Under the pieces are notes generated by a model. That model had not been told where the DNA came from, searched no databases, and saw only the letters and a program-made list of their open reading frames with translations. Shown piece after piece: positions 43,564 through 52,500 of a stretch of DNA of 64,000 nucleotides (positions within the stretch are counted from its first letter, which is position 1; each line of letters starts with the position of its first letter). Source of the DNA: an uncultured Devosia sp. (GTDB taxonomy: Bacteria; Pseudomonadota; Alphaproteobacteria; Rhizobiales; Devosiaceae); the NCBI RefSeq assembly GCF_946479885.1, contig NZ_CAMLHM010000002.1, positions 124,001-188,000 on the forward strand, written 5' to 3'. Both the position numbers and the translations under genes were made by a program.

Positions 43564-43701
43564 GTCGACACCCTCCCCCTTGCGGGGAGGGATCAAGGGT
43601 GGGGGTGGGTGAGCCCGCATGTCGGGGCTTTCGTCCCCCACCCAGCTACGCTAGGGCCTTCGGCCCAAGCTTCGCTGCCCTCCCCGCAAAGGGGGAGGGT
43701 G
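43564..43701 (+). repeat. ~138-bp palindromic repeat, copy 1
   Basis: From GTCGAC at 43564 to about 43701. Its two ends are inverted copies of each other (CACCCTCCCCC...GGGGAGGG / CCCTCCCCGC...GGGAGGGTG), so it can fold on itself. The first ~42 bases are identical, in inverse orientation, to the right end of copy 2. Non-coding, MITE-like interspersed element. Confidence 0.75.
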
Positions 43702-43776
43702 AGCCTAGTGGCGGGACCGCAATGGTGACAGAGCCGATGCCGTGCGCCATGTTGCGCCAAACAAAGAGAGCCACCC

Positions 43777-44106
43777 ATGGACATACTCAACGACCTCCCC
43801 GCCACCGGGCCGATCACCCTGATCGCCGAATTCACCGCCCGCCCCGGCCAGGGCAACACGGTGGCCGAGCTGCTTGCCGGCCTTGCAACAAACGTGCGCC
43901 AGGAACCGGGCAACGTCGCCTTCGATTGTTTCCGGCGGTTGGACGACGACGCCAGGTTCGTGGTCTATGAAATCTACCGGGACAAAACGGCCTTCGAGGC
44001 TCACATTGCGGCCGATTACGGTGCGGTTTTCAACGCCCGGCTGCGTGAATTGATCGTCGAACCGAACTCGGTCCTCACCTTCCTGACGCCCTCTGCCGTT
44101 CAATAA
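43777..44106 (+). CDS. Antibiotic biosynthesis monooxygenase-domain protein (quinol-monooxygenase-like)
   Basis: 109 residues, ferredoxin-like ABM fold: LIAEFTARPGQGNTVAELLAGL, then EPGNVAFDCFRRLDDDARFVVYEIYRDKTAFEAHI. Resembles YgiN-type quinol monooxygenases that act without cofactors. It probably protects against quinones or handles aromatic breakdown products. It lies 105 bases before the glyoxalase-superfamily gene on the same strand; the pair is flanked by inverted repeat copies. Confidence 0.88.
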   Translation: MDILNDLPATGPITLIAEFTARPGQGNTVAELLAGLATNVRQEPGNVAFDCFRRLDDDARFVVYEIYRDKTAFEAHIAADYGAVFNARLRELIVEPNSVLTFLTPSAVQ

Positions 44107-44211
44107 TCGACACCAGTCCGTCGCCATTGTCCTTCTCCCCAAAGCTGGTGGGGTTCGCTACATCTTGGTCAACACGGCGCGCAACAACCCCGCCGCTTCA
44201 GGAGACATCAA

Positions 44212-45162
44212 ATGACGCTCGAACTCGGAGGCATCCATCACCTCACAGCGGTTACCGCCGAGGCCAAGAAGAACCTCGCTTTCTATACCCAGACCCTGGG
44301 CATGCGGCTGATCAAGAAGACGGTCAACCAGGACGACACCACGGCCTATCACCTGTTCTATGGTGACGGCGTGGCCTCGCCCGGCGCCGACCTCACCTTC
44401 TTCGACTTCCCGGCGGGCCGCGAACAGCGCGGCAATCACACCGTCAGCCGCACCGGGTTGCGCGTCGACAGCGAGGACAGCCTCAACTGGTGGAAGGACC
44501 ATCTGCAGAACAACAATGTCGGCACCTCGGCCATCAAGGAACGCAACGGCCGCCTGTCGCTCGATTTCGAGGATTTCGAAGGCCAACGCTTCCGCATGGT
44601 GATCGACGAGGCCAACAAGGTCGTGCCCTGGGCCAAGTCGCCGGTGCCGGCAGAACGCCAGATCATCGGCCTGGGCCCCATCTCCATGGCCGTGCCGCGG
44701 CTCGACCGGACCGAAGCCGTGCTGACGCAGGTGATGAACATGCGCAAGGTTCGCTCCTACCCTGCCGCCAACGGCGTCGCTGAAACCCATGTCTTCGAAA
44801 TGGGTCCTGGTGGTCCCGGTGCCGAGCTGAATGTGGTGGTCGATCCGAGCCTGTCGCCGGCGCGTCCCGGTGCCGGTGGCGTGCATCACGTCGCCTTCCG
44901 CACGCCCGATCAGGATGGCCTGCGCCAGTGGATCGATCGGGTGGGCCGGGCCGGCCTGCGCAATAGCGGCGAAGTAGAGCGCTTCTATTTCACCTCGCTC
45001 TACTTCCGCGAGCCCAACGGCATCCTGTTCGAGATCGCCACCGACGTCCCCGGCTTTGCCGCCGACGAACCGATGGAAACGCTCGGTGAGAGCCTGGCTT
45101 TGCCGCCCTTCCTCGAAGGCAAGCGCGCCAGCATCGAAGCGGGATTGAAGCCGCTGGTTTAA
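44212..45162 (+). CDS. Glyoxalase-superfamily ring-cleaving dioxygenase (MhqO/MhqA-like)
   Basis: 316 residues: two vicinal-oxygen-chelate modules, the first starting LGGIHHLTAVTAEAKKNLAFY and the second GVHHVAFRTPDQDGLRQW; metal ligands likely the His of IHHL, the His of VHHV and the Glu of REPNGILFEIATD. Family members cleave hydroquinones or catechols. AGGAGACATCAA precedes the ATG. Pairing with the quinol-monooxygenase-like gene suggests quinone detoxification. Confidence 0.9.
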   Translation: MTLELGGIHHLTAVTAEAKKNLAFYTQTLGMRLIKKTVNQDDTTAYHLFYGDGVASPGADLTFFDFPAGREQRGNHTVSRTGLRVDSEDSLNWWKDHLQNNNVGTSAIKERNGRLSLDFEDFEGQRFRMVIDEANKVVPWAKSPVPAERQIIGLGPISMAVPRLDRTEAVLTQVMNMRKVRSYPAANGVAETHVFEMGPGGPGAELNVVVDPSLSPARPGAGGVHHVAFRTPDQDGLRQWIDRVGRAGLRNSGEVERFYFTSLYFREPNGILFEIATDVPGFAADEPMETLGESLALPPFLEGKRASIEAGLKPLV

Positions 45163-45174
45163 GCGACCGGATAG

Positions 45175-45313
45175 CACCCTCCCCCTTCGCGGGGAGGGCA
45201 GCGCAGCTAGGCCGTCAGGCCGTAGCGCAGCTGGGTGGGGGGATGGGAGCCCCGATATGCGGGCTAAACGTCCCCCACCCTTGATCCCTCCCCGCAAGGG
45301 GGAGGGTGTCGAC
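45175..45313 (-). repeat. ~139-bp palindromic repeat, copy 2 (inverted to copy 1)
   Basis: From CACCCT at 45175 to GTCGAC at 45308-45313. The right end matches the left end of copy 1 over about 42 bases in reverse complement; the interior has diverged. The pair encloses the two-gene detoxification segment. Confidence 0.75.
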
Positions 45314-45336
45314 TGAGCGATGTCTGCAAATGAAAA

Positions 45337-45361
45337 CACCCTCGGGTCAGGCCCGAGGGTG
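45337..45361 (-). terminator. Rho-independent terminator of the VWA/sigma operon
   Basis: CACCCTCGGG (45337-45346) / CCCGAGGGTG (45352-45361), perfect 10-bp stem with a 5-base loop, followed on the minus strand by TTTTCATTT. 33 bases past the VWA stop. Confidence 0.85.
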
Positions 45362-45393
45362 ACGATCGCGTTTTGCGGATAGCTCACTGCAAA

Positions 45394-47595
45394 CTACTGC
45401 TGCGGGGCGCATTCCCCAGTCGTGCCCATGATGCAGCCCGGGTCGGGCCGTGTCGTGTCCACGTCAACGGTATCGGGCTGCAGCAGGCTTGTCGTCTTGA
45501 TCAGCTGGATGAATTCGGCGCGGTAGCCGCTTTCATCCTCGCCCTTGCCCGAACGGGCCAACTCGGCGATGTCGCTCCAGCTCATTTCCCCGCCATAGTT
45601 CGAGCCCTTGAGCTTCTGCCCATAGGCCGCCACCGCTGCGGCAAAGCGCATGTCGTCGCTGACGTCGCCGATATCGCCATAGACCACTTCGGGCGTCACC
45701 GGCTGCTCGATGAGCTGGCTCACATCGCTCTCGGGCAGCTTGTAGCGCATCTTGAGGAAGGCGATCTCGGTGGGCGCATTCATGGTCGCGACCGCGGCCG
45801 GGTCTGTCCCCGGCTCGGCGCCGTAACGCAGCGGATCGACCAGTTCGGCACCCGAGCCGACAGGGGTGATTTCGTAGATCGCGGTTACCGTGTGCCCGGC
45901 GCCGATATCGCCGGCATCGACCTTGTCGTTGTTGAAATCTTCGCGGTTGAGCGCGCGGGTTTCGTAACCGATCAGCCGATACTCGGCGACCACAGCCGGG
46001 TTGAACTCGATCTGGATCTTGACGTCTTTGGCAATCATTTCGAGCGTCGAGCCACCCTCTTCCACCAGCACCTTCTGGGCTTCGCGGAAGTTGGAGATAT
46101 AGGCGGCATTGCCATTGCCGTTCTGCGCCAGCGCCTGCATCGTCGCGTCATCGAGATTGCCGCGGCCGAAGCCGAGCACCGACAGCGTCACGCCGCTTTC
46201 GCGCTTCTTCTCGATGAAGGTTTCGAGATCTTCCGGATTGTCGATGCCGACATTGAAATCGCCATCGGTGGCCAGGATCACCCGGTTGGTGCCGCCATCG
46301 ACCTTGGCCTGCTCGGCCAGCCGATAGGCCAGTTCGATCCCCTCGGCGCCGGCGGTGCTGCCACCGGCCGCCAGGTTGTCCAGCGCGTCGAGGATCTTGG
46401 CTTTCTCGGTAGCGACCGTGGGCTCCAGCACCACGCCGGCCGAGCCGGCATAGACCACGATCGATACCGTGTCATTGGCCGAAAGCTGGTCCACCAGCAG
46501 CGCAAAGGCGCGCTTGAGCAGCGGCAGCTTGTCGGGCTCGTCCATCGAGCCGGACGTGTCGATCAGGAACACCAGGTTGCTCGCCTTATCCTCGGTGATG
46601 TCGGGCACATAGCCCTTGATGCCGATATGCAGCAGCTGCGTCTTGGGATTCCACGGCGTCGGATAGACCGCCATGGTCGGCTTGAACGGCACGGCGGCGC
46701 TATCGGCCGGGGCATAGTCATAGGGGAAGTAGTTGATCATCTCCTCGATGCGGACCGCATCGGGCTCGGGCAGATAGCCGTCCTCGACCATGCGCCGTAC
46801 ATAGGAATAGCTTGCCGTGTCCACGTCGATCGAGAAGGTCGAGACCGGCTCGTCCGCCACGGCCTTGAGCCGCTGCTCCTCGAAACTGGTGAACTCGTCG
46901 CCCGAAGGCGCGGTGGGCAAGGCGACCACCGATGGCATTGGCGCCGGAGCGGCCATATAGGCGTCGCTTTCCATGGCAGTGGTGGCGCCGGCCGCCATCT
47001 GCTGCGGCGCAATGGCGCCGCCCACGGCAGGGGCCTCCTGGCGGGCAACTTCGGTGTCCATCAGCCCGGTATCGAGATCGGGCGCCATTTCGTCCATCGC
47101 CATCGGCTCGGGGGCCACGACGCTCTGGTCACGGCCGGGCGCCGCTGGCGTGGCGGTCGTCGCCGGTGGGCTTGCAGTATTGGCCAGGGCGTCGGCCGAC
47201 TGATCGGCGCGCTCTTCGGTCTGGGCAACTTCGACCGGCTGGTCGACGGGGGGTGGCTCGACGACGATGACGGGGCGCGGCGGCACCGCATCGGCCGGGG
47301 TCATCGAGGTGGTCGAATACAGCTGGTAGCCGAGCGGCAGCACCAGCAGGGCAATGGCGGCAGTGCCGATGGGGAGACGCATGTCCATGATCGATTTCCC
47401 TTTCAAGGAAGTGATGATGGACGTGAGACGCTGGCCCCAATTGTTTCCTTGGGGTGCCGCTGACGTTTTTTTGCTGGCAGCCTCGAAAGCCGCCATGCCG
47501 GCTGCCATGGCGCGCTTTTTGGCTTCGGCGCGCGGGTCTGGCGCCTGGGCGCCTTTCAGCTTTTCAAACGGATCGTGCATGTCGTCATTGCTCAT
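45394..47595 (-). CDS. Membrane-anchored VWA-domain protein (YfbK-like)
   Basis: 733 residues. Charged N-terminal cytoplasmic segment (1-70), one membrane helix (about 75-93, PIGTAAIALLVLPLGYQLY), a long Pro/Ala/Thr linker (95-235), a von Willebrand N-terminal domain (FSIDVDTASYSYVRRM, 253-300), the VWA domain with MIDAS D346-T-S-G-S (FLIDTSGSMDE), and a C-terminal DUF3520-type region. Expected to be anchored with the VWA part in the periplasm. Its ATG overlaps the sigma-factor stop (ATGA), so it probably senses or modulates with that sigma factor. Function in the family is unknown. Confidence 0.9.
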   Translation of the reverse strand: MSNDDMHDPFEKLKGAQAPDPRAEAKKRAMAAGMAAFEAASKKTSAAPQGNNWGQRLTSIITSLKGKSIMDMRLPIGTAAIALLVLPLGYQLYSTTSMTPADAVPPRPVIVVEPPPVDQPVEVAQTEERADQSADALANTASPPATTATPAAPGRDQSVVAPEPMAMDEMAPDLDTGLMDTEVARQEAPAVGGAIAPQQMAAGATTAMESDAYMAAPAPMPSVVALPTAPSGDEFTSFEEQRLKAVADEPVSTFSIDVDTASYSYVRRMVEDGYLPEPDAVRIEEMINYFPYDYAPADSAAVPFKPTMAVYPTPWNPKTQLLHIGIKGYVPDITEDKASNLVFLIDTSGSMDEPDKLPLLKRAFALLVDQLSANDTVSIVVYAGSAGVVLEPTVATEKAKILDALDNLAAGGSTAGAEGIELAYRLAEQAKVDGGTNRVILATDGDFNVGIDNPEDLETFIEKKRESGVTLSVLGFGRGNLDDATMQALAQNGNGNAAYISNFREAQKVLVEEGGSTLEMIAKDVKIQIEFNPAVVAEYRLIGYETRALNREDFNNDKVDAGDIGAGHTVTAIYEITPVGSGAELVDPLRYGAEPGTDPAAVATMNAPTEIAFLKMRYKLPESDVSQLIEQPVTPEVVYGDIGDVSDDMRFAAAVAAYGQKLKGSNYGGEMSWSDIAELARSGKGEDESGYRAEFIQLIKTTSLLQPDTVDVDTTRPDPGCIMGTTGECAPQQ

Positions 47596-48161
47596 AGCAG
47601 CCCCCTCAGGGTCTTGCGTGCCTCATGGACATGGAACGACACCGTCGCCTCCTTGATGCCCATGATCTCGGCCGCCGCCGCGTGGCTCAGTTCCTCCGCA
47701 TAGACCAGCAGCACCGCGTCGCGCTGCTTTTCCGGCAATGTCCTGACCGCATTCCAGAGCTGGCGATTGGTCGCCGCCTCTTCCTGCTCCGCCGGCTGAT
47801 CGTCCGGCGTCACCTCGGCATAGGCATCGGCATATTTGCCGCGCCGTTTGCCCGCCCGCTGCAGGTCGCGCACCGCATTGAGCGTGATGCGATAGACCCA
47901 GCTCGAAAAGGCGCTGCGCCCGTCAAAGCCCGCAATGGCGCTGCCCAGCTTCACGCAGACATCCTGCGCAATGTCTTCGGCATCGGCGCGGTTGCCGCAC
48001 CATTTCCAGGCGGTGCGATAAATGAGGTCATAGTGATCCTCGATCAGCTCGCCAAAGGCTTCGGGATCGCCGTTCTGCGCGCGCGCGACCAGCGCCCGCG
48101 TCATCGCGTTCGCAGCATCAACGGGGGATGCGGCAGTCAGTCCCATCACGCTGATATGCAC
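47592..48161 (-). CDS. ECF-type RNA polymerase sigma factor
   Basis: 189 residues; the functional start may be the internal MTRALVARAQNGDPEAF. Region 2 (YRTAWKWCGNRADAEDIAQDVCVKL), then region 4 HTH (LPEKQRDAVLLVYAEELSHAAAAEIMGIKEATVSFHVHEARKTL). It directs transcription of a stress or envelope regulon. Translationally coupled to the VWA protein, which lacks a classic anti-sigma zinc domain but has a cytoplasmic N-terminus that could contact it. A CTTACC/GGTAAG dyad sits just upstream (48168-48196). Confidence 0.9.
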   Translation of the reverse strand: MHISVMGLTAASPVDAANAMTRALVARAQNGDPEAFGELIEDHYDLIYRTAWKWCGNRADAEDIAQDVCVKLGSAIAGFDGRSAFSSWVYRITLNAVRDLQRAGKRRGKYADAYAEVTPDDQPAEQEEAATNRQLWNAVRTLPEKQRDAVLLVYAEELSHAAAAEIMGIKEATVSFHVHEARKTLRGLL

Positions 48162-48167
48162 CCGTGC

Positions 48168-48196
48168 CTTACCTCTGGCATCATTGTAGTGGTAAG
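48168..48196 (-). promoter_or_regulatory. 6-bp dyad upstream of the ECF sigma gene
   Basis: CTTACC (48168-48173) / GGTAAG (48191-48196) within the gap between divergent genes. Candidate regulator site or promoter element; weak. Confidence 0.3.
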
Positions 48197-48252
48197 ACGG
48201 CGCCCATGACGCGATCCTTGGGTCGTATGCGCAGATTTATTTCGAGGCAGTG

Positions 48253-48447
48253 ATGGCAGACGAGAAACTGAGCCCGTTCGCGCTCAACCGCGGCCGCATC
48301 ATGCTGCTGATCCTGGGCGCGATCCTGGTGCTGATCGCCATCTCGACCTGGCTGGGCGGCATCAATGCCTACCAGCAGCTGCGCGAAGCCAATGCGGCGG
48401 CGACAAGCGGTGCGGCGCCGGGGGAAGAGGACCGACCGGATAAATAA
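48253..48447 (+). CDS. Small single-pass membrane protein
   Basis: 64 residues, ATG 48253. NRGRIMLLILGAILVLIAISTWLGG is one membrane helix with a positively charged lead; the tail is Ala/Glu-rich. No family recognised. Real because of its length, helix and fit in the gap; function unknown. Confidence 0.6.
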   Translation: MADEKLSPFALNRGRIMLLILGAILVLIAISTWLGGINAYQQLREANAAATSGAAPGEEDRPDK

Positions 48448-48526
48448 CGGACCACCCAGCCAGCGATCTCAATAGTCTTCAACTGGCCTTTGGACTATGC
48501 TTCACTTTGCCGGAGGGGAGCTGTCC

Positions 48527-48838
48527 ATGGAATGGATCTGGGTAATTGTGGCCCTGCTACTAGCCTTTATGGCTTGGAGCCAGTGGTATCGCCGGCGGGA
48601 ATTAAGGGCGCGCTACGACAGCGACCCATTCATGCACGACGTGCTTAGCGGAAGGGTTAGGCAGGGGATGACTGCTCAGCACGTTATCGACGCGTGGGGT
48701 CCACCCAGTGCCATCGACGAGAAAGTCCTAAAGTCCAAGGTCGTTCATACGTATAAATACGCCAAGACCGGAACTCGTAGTTTTCGTCAACGCGTTCAGA
48801 TTGAGAACGGCAAAGTAGTCGGCTGGACAAGCAGATAA
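48527..48838 (+). CDS. Small membrane-anchored protein with a BamE/SmpA-like motif
   Basis: 103 residues from ATG 48527, which follows GGAGGGGAG. N-terminal membrane helix (EWIWVIVALLLAFMAW), then GMTAQHVIDAWGPPSAIDE, the short motif found in SmpA/OmlA (BamE) and related lipid-anchored proteins, then TYKYAKTG and a C-terminal strand. It lacks a lipobox, so it is not BamE itself. Ends 9 bases before the convergent mnmA gene. Confidence 0.6.
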   Translation: MEWIWVIVALLLAFMAWSQWYRRRELRARYDSDPFMHDVLSGRVRQGMTAQHVIDAWGPPSAIDEKVLKSKVVHTYKYAKTGTRSFRQRVQIENGKVVGWTSR

Positions 48839-48847
48839 CGACCGAGC

Positions 48848-50053
48848 CTAAGCCGCGAACACCTGCGGCACGGCTTCGGCGATGAACCCGCCGCCCCAGA
48901 CTTCCGAGGTTGCCGTGTCGTCGGCATAGAACACGCAGGCCTGGCCCGGCGAGATGCCGTATTCGCCACTGACCAGCGTCACAAATACGCTGTTATCATG
49001 CATCTGGATCACGGCCGGCTGCGGCCCGCGGGTCGAACGCACCTTGACCTCGACCGGGGCGCCATTGCCGGCGCTGAGCTCGGCCAGCGGCTTTGCCCCC
49101 AGCCAGTTCACGTCGCGCAGCCGCACCGTATGGGTCTTGAGCGCCTCGCGCGGCCCCACGATGACGCGGCCGGTCTTGTGCTCGAGCTTGATCACATAGA
49201 GCGGCTCGGCCGCCGCCACGCCCAGGCCCTTGCGCTGGCCGATGGTGTAATTGACGATCCCCTCATGCGTGCCCAGCACGCGGCCGTCGAGATGGACGAT
49301 CTCGCCGGTTGCCACCGCCTCGGGATGCATCTTGCGGATGATGTCGGCATATTTACCCTGTGGCACGAAGCAGATGTCCTGGCTGTCATGCTTCTCGGCG
49401 ATTTCGAGGCCCATGTCGCGGGCCAGCGCGCGCACTTCGGCCTTGCCCATGCCGCCCAGCGGGAAACGCAGGAAATCGAGCTGGCTCTGCGTGGTGGCAA
49501 ACAGGAAATAGGTCTGGTCGCGCTCGGCATCGACCGGGCGGAACAACTGCCGGCGGCCATCCTCGCCGAGGCGGGACTGCACATAGTGGCCGGTGGCCAG
49601 AACATCGGCGCCAAGATCGCGGGCGACTTCCATCAGGTCGACGAATTTCACCGACTGGTTGCAGGCAATGCACGGCACCGGCGTCTCGCCCTGCTGATAG
49701 GCATTGGCAAAGGGCGCGATCACCGAGCGCTTGAAGCGCTCTTCATAGTCGAGCACGTAGTGCGGAATGCCCAAGGTGGCGGCCACGCGGCGCGCATCGT
49801 GGATGTCCTGCCCGGCGCAGCACGCGCCCTTGCGATGGGTCGCCTCGCCGTGATCGTAGAGTTGCAGGGTGACGCCCACGACGTCATAGCCCTGGCGGGC
49901 GAGCAGGCCGGCGACAACAGAGGAATCCACGCCCCCCGACATCGCGACGACGACGCGCGTGTCTTCGGGACGCTTGGCAATATCAAGCGAGTTCAACATG
50001 TCCTGTATCCGGTTGGGTTCAAGGGCCAGCGGACGAATTTGCGTGGCGCTCAT
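48848..50053 (-). CDS. mnmA: tRNA 2-thiouridine(34) synthase MnmA
   Basis: 401 residues. PP-loop ATPase motif SGGVDSS at 39-45; catalytic Cys in [11 protein letters not shown] (about residue 130) and the partner Cys in GQACVFYAD near the C-terminus; central Rossmann-like fold and beta-barrel domains ([10 protein letters not shown] stretch) all present. Adds sulfur to U34 of tRNA-Lys, Glu and Gln. Essential-type housekeeping gene beside the flagellar locus; independent of it. Confidence 0.96.
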   Translation of the reverse strand: MSATQIRPLALEPNRIQDMLNSLDIAKRPEDTRVVVAMSGGVDSSVVAGLLARQGYDVVGVTLQLYDHGEATHRKGACCAGQDIHDARRVAATLGIPHYVLDYEERFKRSVIAPFANAYQQGETPVPCIACNQSVKFVDLMEVARDLGADVLATGHYVQSRLGEDGRRQLFRPVDAERDQTYFLFATTQSQLDFLRFPLGGMGKAEVRALARDMGLEIAEKHDSQDICFVPQGKYADIIRKMHPEAVATGEIVHLDGRVLGTHEGIVNYTIGQRKGLGVAAAEPLYVIKLEHKTGRVIVGPREALKTHTVRLRDVNWLGAKPLAELSAGNGAPVEVKVRSTRGPQPAVIQMHDNSVFVTLVSGEYGISPGQACVFYADDTATSEVWGGGFIAEAVPQVFAA

Positions 50054-50187
50054 TACGCCTTTCGCGCCTGCCCCGCAACATTTGCCCGGCAGCTTTTGCC
50101 GCCCGCCCCGCCCCTGCCGCGGCGCCGAACCGCGGCGCTATCGGTCAACGCGTTGAATCAGCGCGATTTTTCCGCCAGCGATCGACT

Positions 50188-50202
50188 TGGCACCAGCCTT
50201 GC
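50188..50202 (+). promoter_or_regulatory. Sigma-54 promoter of the fliK-flgD operon
   Basis: TGGCAC-CAGCC-TTGC at 50188-50202 matches the sigma-54 consensus TGGCAC-N5-TTGC exactly, with GG and GC ten bases apart. Transcription would start near 50213-50215. This excludes a start at the TTG at 50203 and supports GTG 50248 for fliK. The FlbD-like activator at 60774 is the natural regulator. Confidence 0.85.
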
Positions 50203-50247
50203 TTGGTCACTGGCGGATTAGTCTCATTTAGTACGCGGGTCGCATTC

Positions 50248-51786
50248 GTGGCATCACATCTGACCGTTACCACCACCACCGCAGGCGTCAGCAGCACCAA
50301 GAGTCTCAACGCGTCTGCCGATGCGGCCGAGGGCCCCGTCGACGTCTTCGCCGCCCTGCTCGGCGCCGCGACGCCGCCGGCAAGCACGGAAACCGCCAAG
50401 ACCTCCACTGCCAGCCTGGATGTGAACCTGGGCAACCTGGTCAACATGTCGCTGGGCTTTGGCGAAGACGGCACCACCGAGCAGGAAGACCCCGAGGCCA
50501 TCGCCGCGGCCATCGATGCCGTGGTGCCGATCCAGGATACGGTCGAGGCCGCACCTGTTCTCGCCGATATCGTCGACACGCTGGCCGACCTCAAGGCCCG
50601 GCTCGATGCCGGTGAACCGCTCGATCCCGAGACCCTCAAGAAGCTCGACGCGGCGCTGACCGATCTGGCCGCCGCCCTCGACATCGACCTGTCGGCTCTG
50701 CCCTCGCTCGACGATCTGACGGCGCTCGTCACCGATATCCAGCCCGACGATGCCAGCTTCGCCGCGCGCCTGACCGCCGCCTTTGGTCCGGTCGCCGAGA
50801 GCCTGTTCAGCGGCTCGGCCGCCGTCGATGCCGATGCCGAACTGTCTGCCCAGATCAAGTCGGTCGGCGACAAGCTGGCCGCCCTGCTCGCCGCGCTCAA
50901 CAATGGCGAACTCGACGCCGACAAGCTGGCGCAGCTCGACCTGGACGCAAAAGCCGATGTCGATATCGAGGCCGCCCTGGCCAAGCTGACCCAGGCCGCC
51001 CCCACGGTGCAGGCCGCCGTCGCCGCGCCCGCTTTGGCCACGCCCGAACTCAAGCTCACCGAAACGGCGCTGACCGGCAAGGCCGAGACCACCGTCGAGC
51101 CCGCCGCCGCTTCGGAGCCGGCCGGTGAAGCCACCGAAACGGCCGAGGCGACGCCCCCGGTCCAGGCCTCAGCCGACAAGCGCGACGATGACAATGATAC
51201 CGGCAAGGACGATGGCAAGCCCGCCGAGCCGCGCGCCGCGATCGCCGCCGCCGTGGACAAGCAGCCCGACGCGCAGAACCAGGCGCCCGTGCCGGCCGCC
51301 CGTGTCGATGTCGTGGCCGCGCCGCGTGTCGTCCAGGCCGGCTACCAGACCAGCCAGCAGCAGCTCAACCTGCCCCAGCTTGCTTTCGAGCTGGTCCGCC
51401 AGGTCAACGATGGCAATAACCGCTTCCAGATCCGCCTCGATCCGCCCGAACTGGGCCGCATCGACGTCCGGCTCGATATCGACAAATCCGGCCAGGTCCA
51501 TGCCCGGCTGACCGTCGAAAAATCGGAAACGCTCGACCTGATGCAGCGCGACCAGCGTGCGCTGGAACGCGCCTTGCAGCAGGCGGGCCTCGACAGCGCC
51601 AAGACCAATCTCGAATTCTCGCTCAAGCAGAACCCGTTCAGCGGCCAGCAGCGCCAGGACGGGGGCAATGGCCGCAACCCGATATTCGGCGACGACGTTG
51701 TCTCGGGTATCGACGAAACCCCGCCGCCCACAGTCAATCTCTACCGCGGCAGCCTGACTGCCAGCGGCGTCAACATCATCGCGTAA
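50248..51786 (+). CDS. fliK: Flagellar hook-length control protein FliK
   Basis: About 512 residues from GTG 50248, set by the sigma-54 promoter upstream; the ribosome site is weak. A long Ala/Asp/Leu-rich low-complexity N-terminal part (to about 380), then the conserved Flg_hook domain near the C-terminus (NRFQIRLDPPELGRIDVRLDI, HARLTVEKSETLDLMQRDQ). Secreted ruler that ends hook growth and switches export to filament proteins. Codon GC is high throughout. First gene with flgD 12 bases after its stop. Confidence 0.9.
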   Translation: MASHLTVTTTTAGVSSTKSLNASADAAEGPVDVFAALLGAATPPASTETAKTSTASLDVNLGNLVNMSLGFGEDGTTEQEDPEAIAAAIDAVVPIQDTVEAAPVLADIVDTLADLKARLDAGEPLDPETLKKLDAALTDLAAALDIDLSALPSLDDLTALVTDIQPDDASFAARLTAAFGPVAESLFSGSAAVDADAELSAQIKSVGDKLAALLAALNNGELDADKLAQLDLDAKADVDIEAALAKLTQAAPTVQAAVAAPALATPELKLTETALTGKAETTVEPAAASEPAGEATETAEATPPVQASADKRDDDNDTGKDDGKPAEPRAAIAAAVDKQPDAQNQAPVPAARVDVVAAPRVVQAGYQTSQQQLNLPQLAFELVRQVNDGNNRFQIRLDPPELGRIDVRLDIDKSGQVHARLTVEKSETLDLMQRDQRALERALQQAGLDSAKTNLEFSLKQNPFSGQQRQDGGNGRNPIFGDDVVSGIDETPPPTVNLYRGSLTASGVNIIA

Positions 51787-51798
51787 GGAGTAGGTGTC

Positions 51799-52479
51799 AT
51801 GGCAGTCAACGGCGTTTCGAACACAAAGACCTCCACGCTGGCCGGCTCCCGCGCCGGCATCGCGGACAATTTCGATACTTTCCTGAACATCCTGACCACC
51901 CAGCTCAAGAACCAGAATCCGCTCGATCCGCTCGATACCAACCAGTTCACCCAGCAGCTGGTGCAGTTCACCGGCGTCGAGCAGCAGCTCAAGACCAACG
52001 AGTTTCTCGAGTCGCTGATGCTGTCGGGCCAGAACACCGCCAAGTCGGATGCCGTGTCCTATATCGGCAAGGAAGTCACCTCCTCGGGCAAGACCGGCGA
52101 ACTCACCGACGCCAATGCCGTGTTCTGGGCCTATAGCGCCGATGCCAACGCCGCCAATGCCACCGTGACGATCAAGGACAAGAATGGCCAGGTCGTCTAT
52201 TCCGAGACCGGGCCGCTCAAGGCCGGCCCTGGCACGTTCCGCTGGGATGGCAAGGGCAGCGACGGCAATATGAAGCCAAACGGCGTCTATACTGTCGATA
52301 TCAAGGGCAAGGATGCCAACGGCAAGGACGTCAAGATCAGCACCGCCTCGATCGGCGTGGTGACTGCCGTGGACTTTACCGGCGACGTGCCCGTGCTCAC
52401 CGTCGGCTCCCGCCGCGTGGCCATCACCGACGTGACCGACGTGCGCATTCCCGATGTGACCAAGCCGCCGACCACCTGA
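51799..52479 (+). CDS. flgD: Flagellar hook assembly (cap) protein FlgD
   Basis: 226 residues. FlgD core FDTFLNILTTQLKNQNPLDPLDTNQFTQQLVQFTGVEQQLKTN near the N-terminus, then FNIII-like and Tudor-like parts (TFRWDGKGSDGN, YTVDIKGKDANGKDV). Caps the growing hook. AAGGAG precedes ATG 51799; strong terminator at 52501. Confidence 0.95.
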   Translation: MAVNGVSNTKTSTLAGSRAGIADNFDTFLNILTTQLKNQNPLDPLDTNQFTQQLVQFTGVEQQLKTNEFLESLMLSGQNTAKSDAVSYIGKEVTSSGKTGELTDANAVFWAYSADANAANATVTIKDKNGQVVYSETGPLKAGPGTFRWDGKGSDGNMKPNGVYTVDIKGKDANGKDVKISTASIGVVTAVDFTGDVPVLTVGSRRVAITDVTDVRIPDVTKPPTT

Positions 52480-52500
52480 GGCAAACACATCGCCCTTTTG

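Noticed and set aside
45373..47463. 696-codon open frame on the plus strand
   Set aside because: Exactly antisense to the VWA gene; composition (His, Gly, Arg, Gln-rich) is that of a high-GC shadow frame and it has no domain.
50203..50247. TTG at 50203 as fliK start
   Set aside because: It lies in the -12 region of the sigma-54 promoter, before the expected transcription start.
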